Assembly (NCBI GenBank): GCA_964475385.1
Contig: CAYYWV010000018.1
Coordinates: forward strand, 1 to 29,960
From: CAYYWV01 sp964475385
Lineage (GTDB): Bacteria > Pseudomonadota > Alphaproteobacteria > JAAXGF01
Direction of reading: 5' to 3'
Length of the DNA stretch: 29,960 nt
Part shown: one piece after another, positions 29,674-29,960 of the stretch
How the letters are laid out: every line of letters begins with the position of its first letter
How positions within the stretch are numbered: the stretch's first letter is position 1
Program-made: the position numbers and the translations under genes
The notes under the pieces: model-generated
The model's database searches: none
Told to the model about the DNA's origin: nothing
Seen by the model: the letters and a program-made list of their open reading frames with translations, nothing else

Positions 29674-29960
29674 CGGGTCGTTCTCCCCCATTCTCGGCTG
29701 CGGACGCGAATGCGTCATTGTAGCGGCGTCGGCCGCGGGCGTGAAGGGGCGGGCCTCCACCAAGACCTTCCGCGATGGCCTGCCGAAGCCAAGGCCAATC
29801 AAAGGAGGACAAGACGAAAAAAGCCGCCTAAAATCGCCGAGCCAGGGAGCGGCAACTGTCAGGTCAATACTCTATCCGTACAACAAAGCGAGCGTAAAGT
29901 GTGTTCAAAAGCCGCTTTGAGCACCGACGCCATTCGCAACATCCGCCGGGGTCGAGCACA
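29674..29960. other. Right end of the window, no gene recognised
   Basis: 287 bases with no convincing coding sequence. An AAAGGAGGACAAG ribosome-site-like sequence near 29800 is not followed by a start codon. The last 100 bases are more AT-rich and could be a promoter region for a gene beyond the window. Confidence 0.5.

Noticed and set aside
1..29960. tRNA, rRNA, CRISPR array, insertion sequence or prophage genes
   Set aside because: Looked for on both strands; none of the expected repeats, transposase or integrase motifs, or RNA signatures were seen.

Overview
The window is about 30 kb of GC-rich DNA (roughly two thirds or more G+C by eye) with dense, mostly bacterial housekeeping and anaerobic-respiration genes. 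A C4-pathway 5-aminolevulinate synthase, FNR-type TTGAT-N4-RTCAA-like boxes, alphaproteobacterial Crp/Fnr, MoaA and DUF3305/DUF3306 genes point to an alphaproteobacterium, most plausibly of the Rhodospirillales type. That placement is inference. I see no rRNA, tRNA, CRISPR array, insertion sequence or phage gene.

Left part (1-10.9 kb), mixed genes: an M24 aminopeptidase P (-), a CpdA-like phosphodiesterase (+), a long inverted repeat, a BON-domain protein (-), a host-attachment family protein (+), a Crp/Fnr regulator with an N-terminal cysteine cluster (-), a NifX/NafY-type small protein (+), an 81-aa unknown (-), an EamA transporter (+), a MerB-like organomercurial lyase homologue (-), hemA (+), nadK (-) and a small exported protein (+). 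Three FNR-type boxes lie here: between the Crp/Fnr gene and the NifX-like gene, in the 512-base gap before the EamA gene, and ahead of hemA. The last two have a -10-like hexamer at exactly the same distance, the class II (-41.5) geometry. The box in the gap leads into about 200 bases with no gene that end in a textbook rho-independent terminator: a candidate anaerobically induced small RNA or an attenuated leader.

Right part (10.9-29.5 kb), a molybdenum/tungsten formate dehydrogenase island. On the minus strand are moaA and a large 4Fe-4S protein. A plus-strand HTH/periplasmic-binding-protein-like regulator follows, then a tungstate ABC importer (tupB, tupC, tupA on the minus strand, with a small convergent gene between tupC and tupA). 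After a small exported PepSY-like gene comes a long plus-strand run: fdhD, mobA, DUF3305, DUF3306, a TorD-type chaperone, a small Tat peptide, the catalytic subunit (Cys rather than Sec), a four-cluster ferredoxin subunit, a 67-aa membrane protein, a cytochrome b subunit, a PepSY protein and an unusual seven-blade WD40 protein fused to a class I cytochrome c. Together they would import W (or Mo), build and sulfurate the pterin cofactor, fold and export the enzyme by Tat, oxidise formate in the periplasm and pass electrons to the quinone pool. The WD40-cytochrome c could be an additional periplasmic electron carrier or assembly factor; that role is unproven.

The most interesting items are the FNR-box-driven orphan transcript at about 6006-6213, the WD40-cytochrome c fusion in the formate dehydrogenase run, the structured leader ahead of the chaperone/catalytic genes, the FNR-like regulator whose recognition helix is not FNR-like, and the HTH-PBP regulator next to the tungstate transporter.
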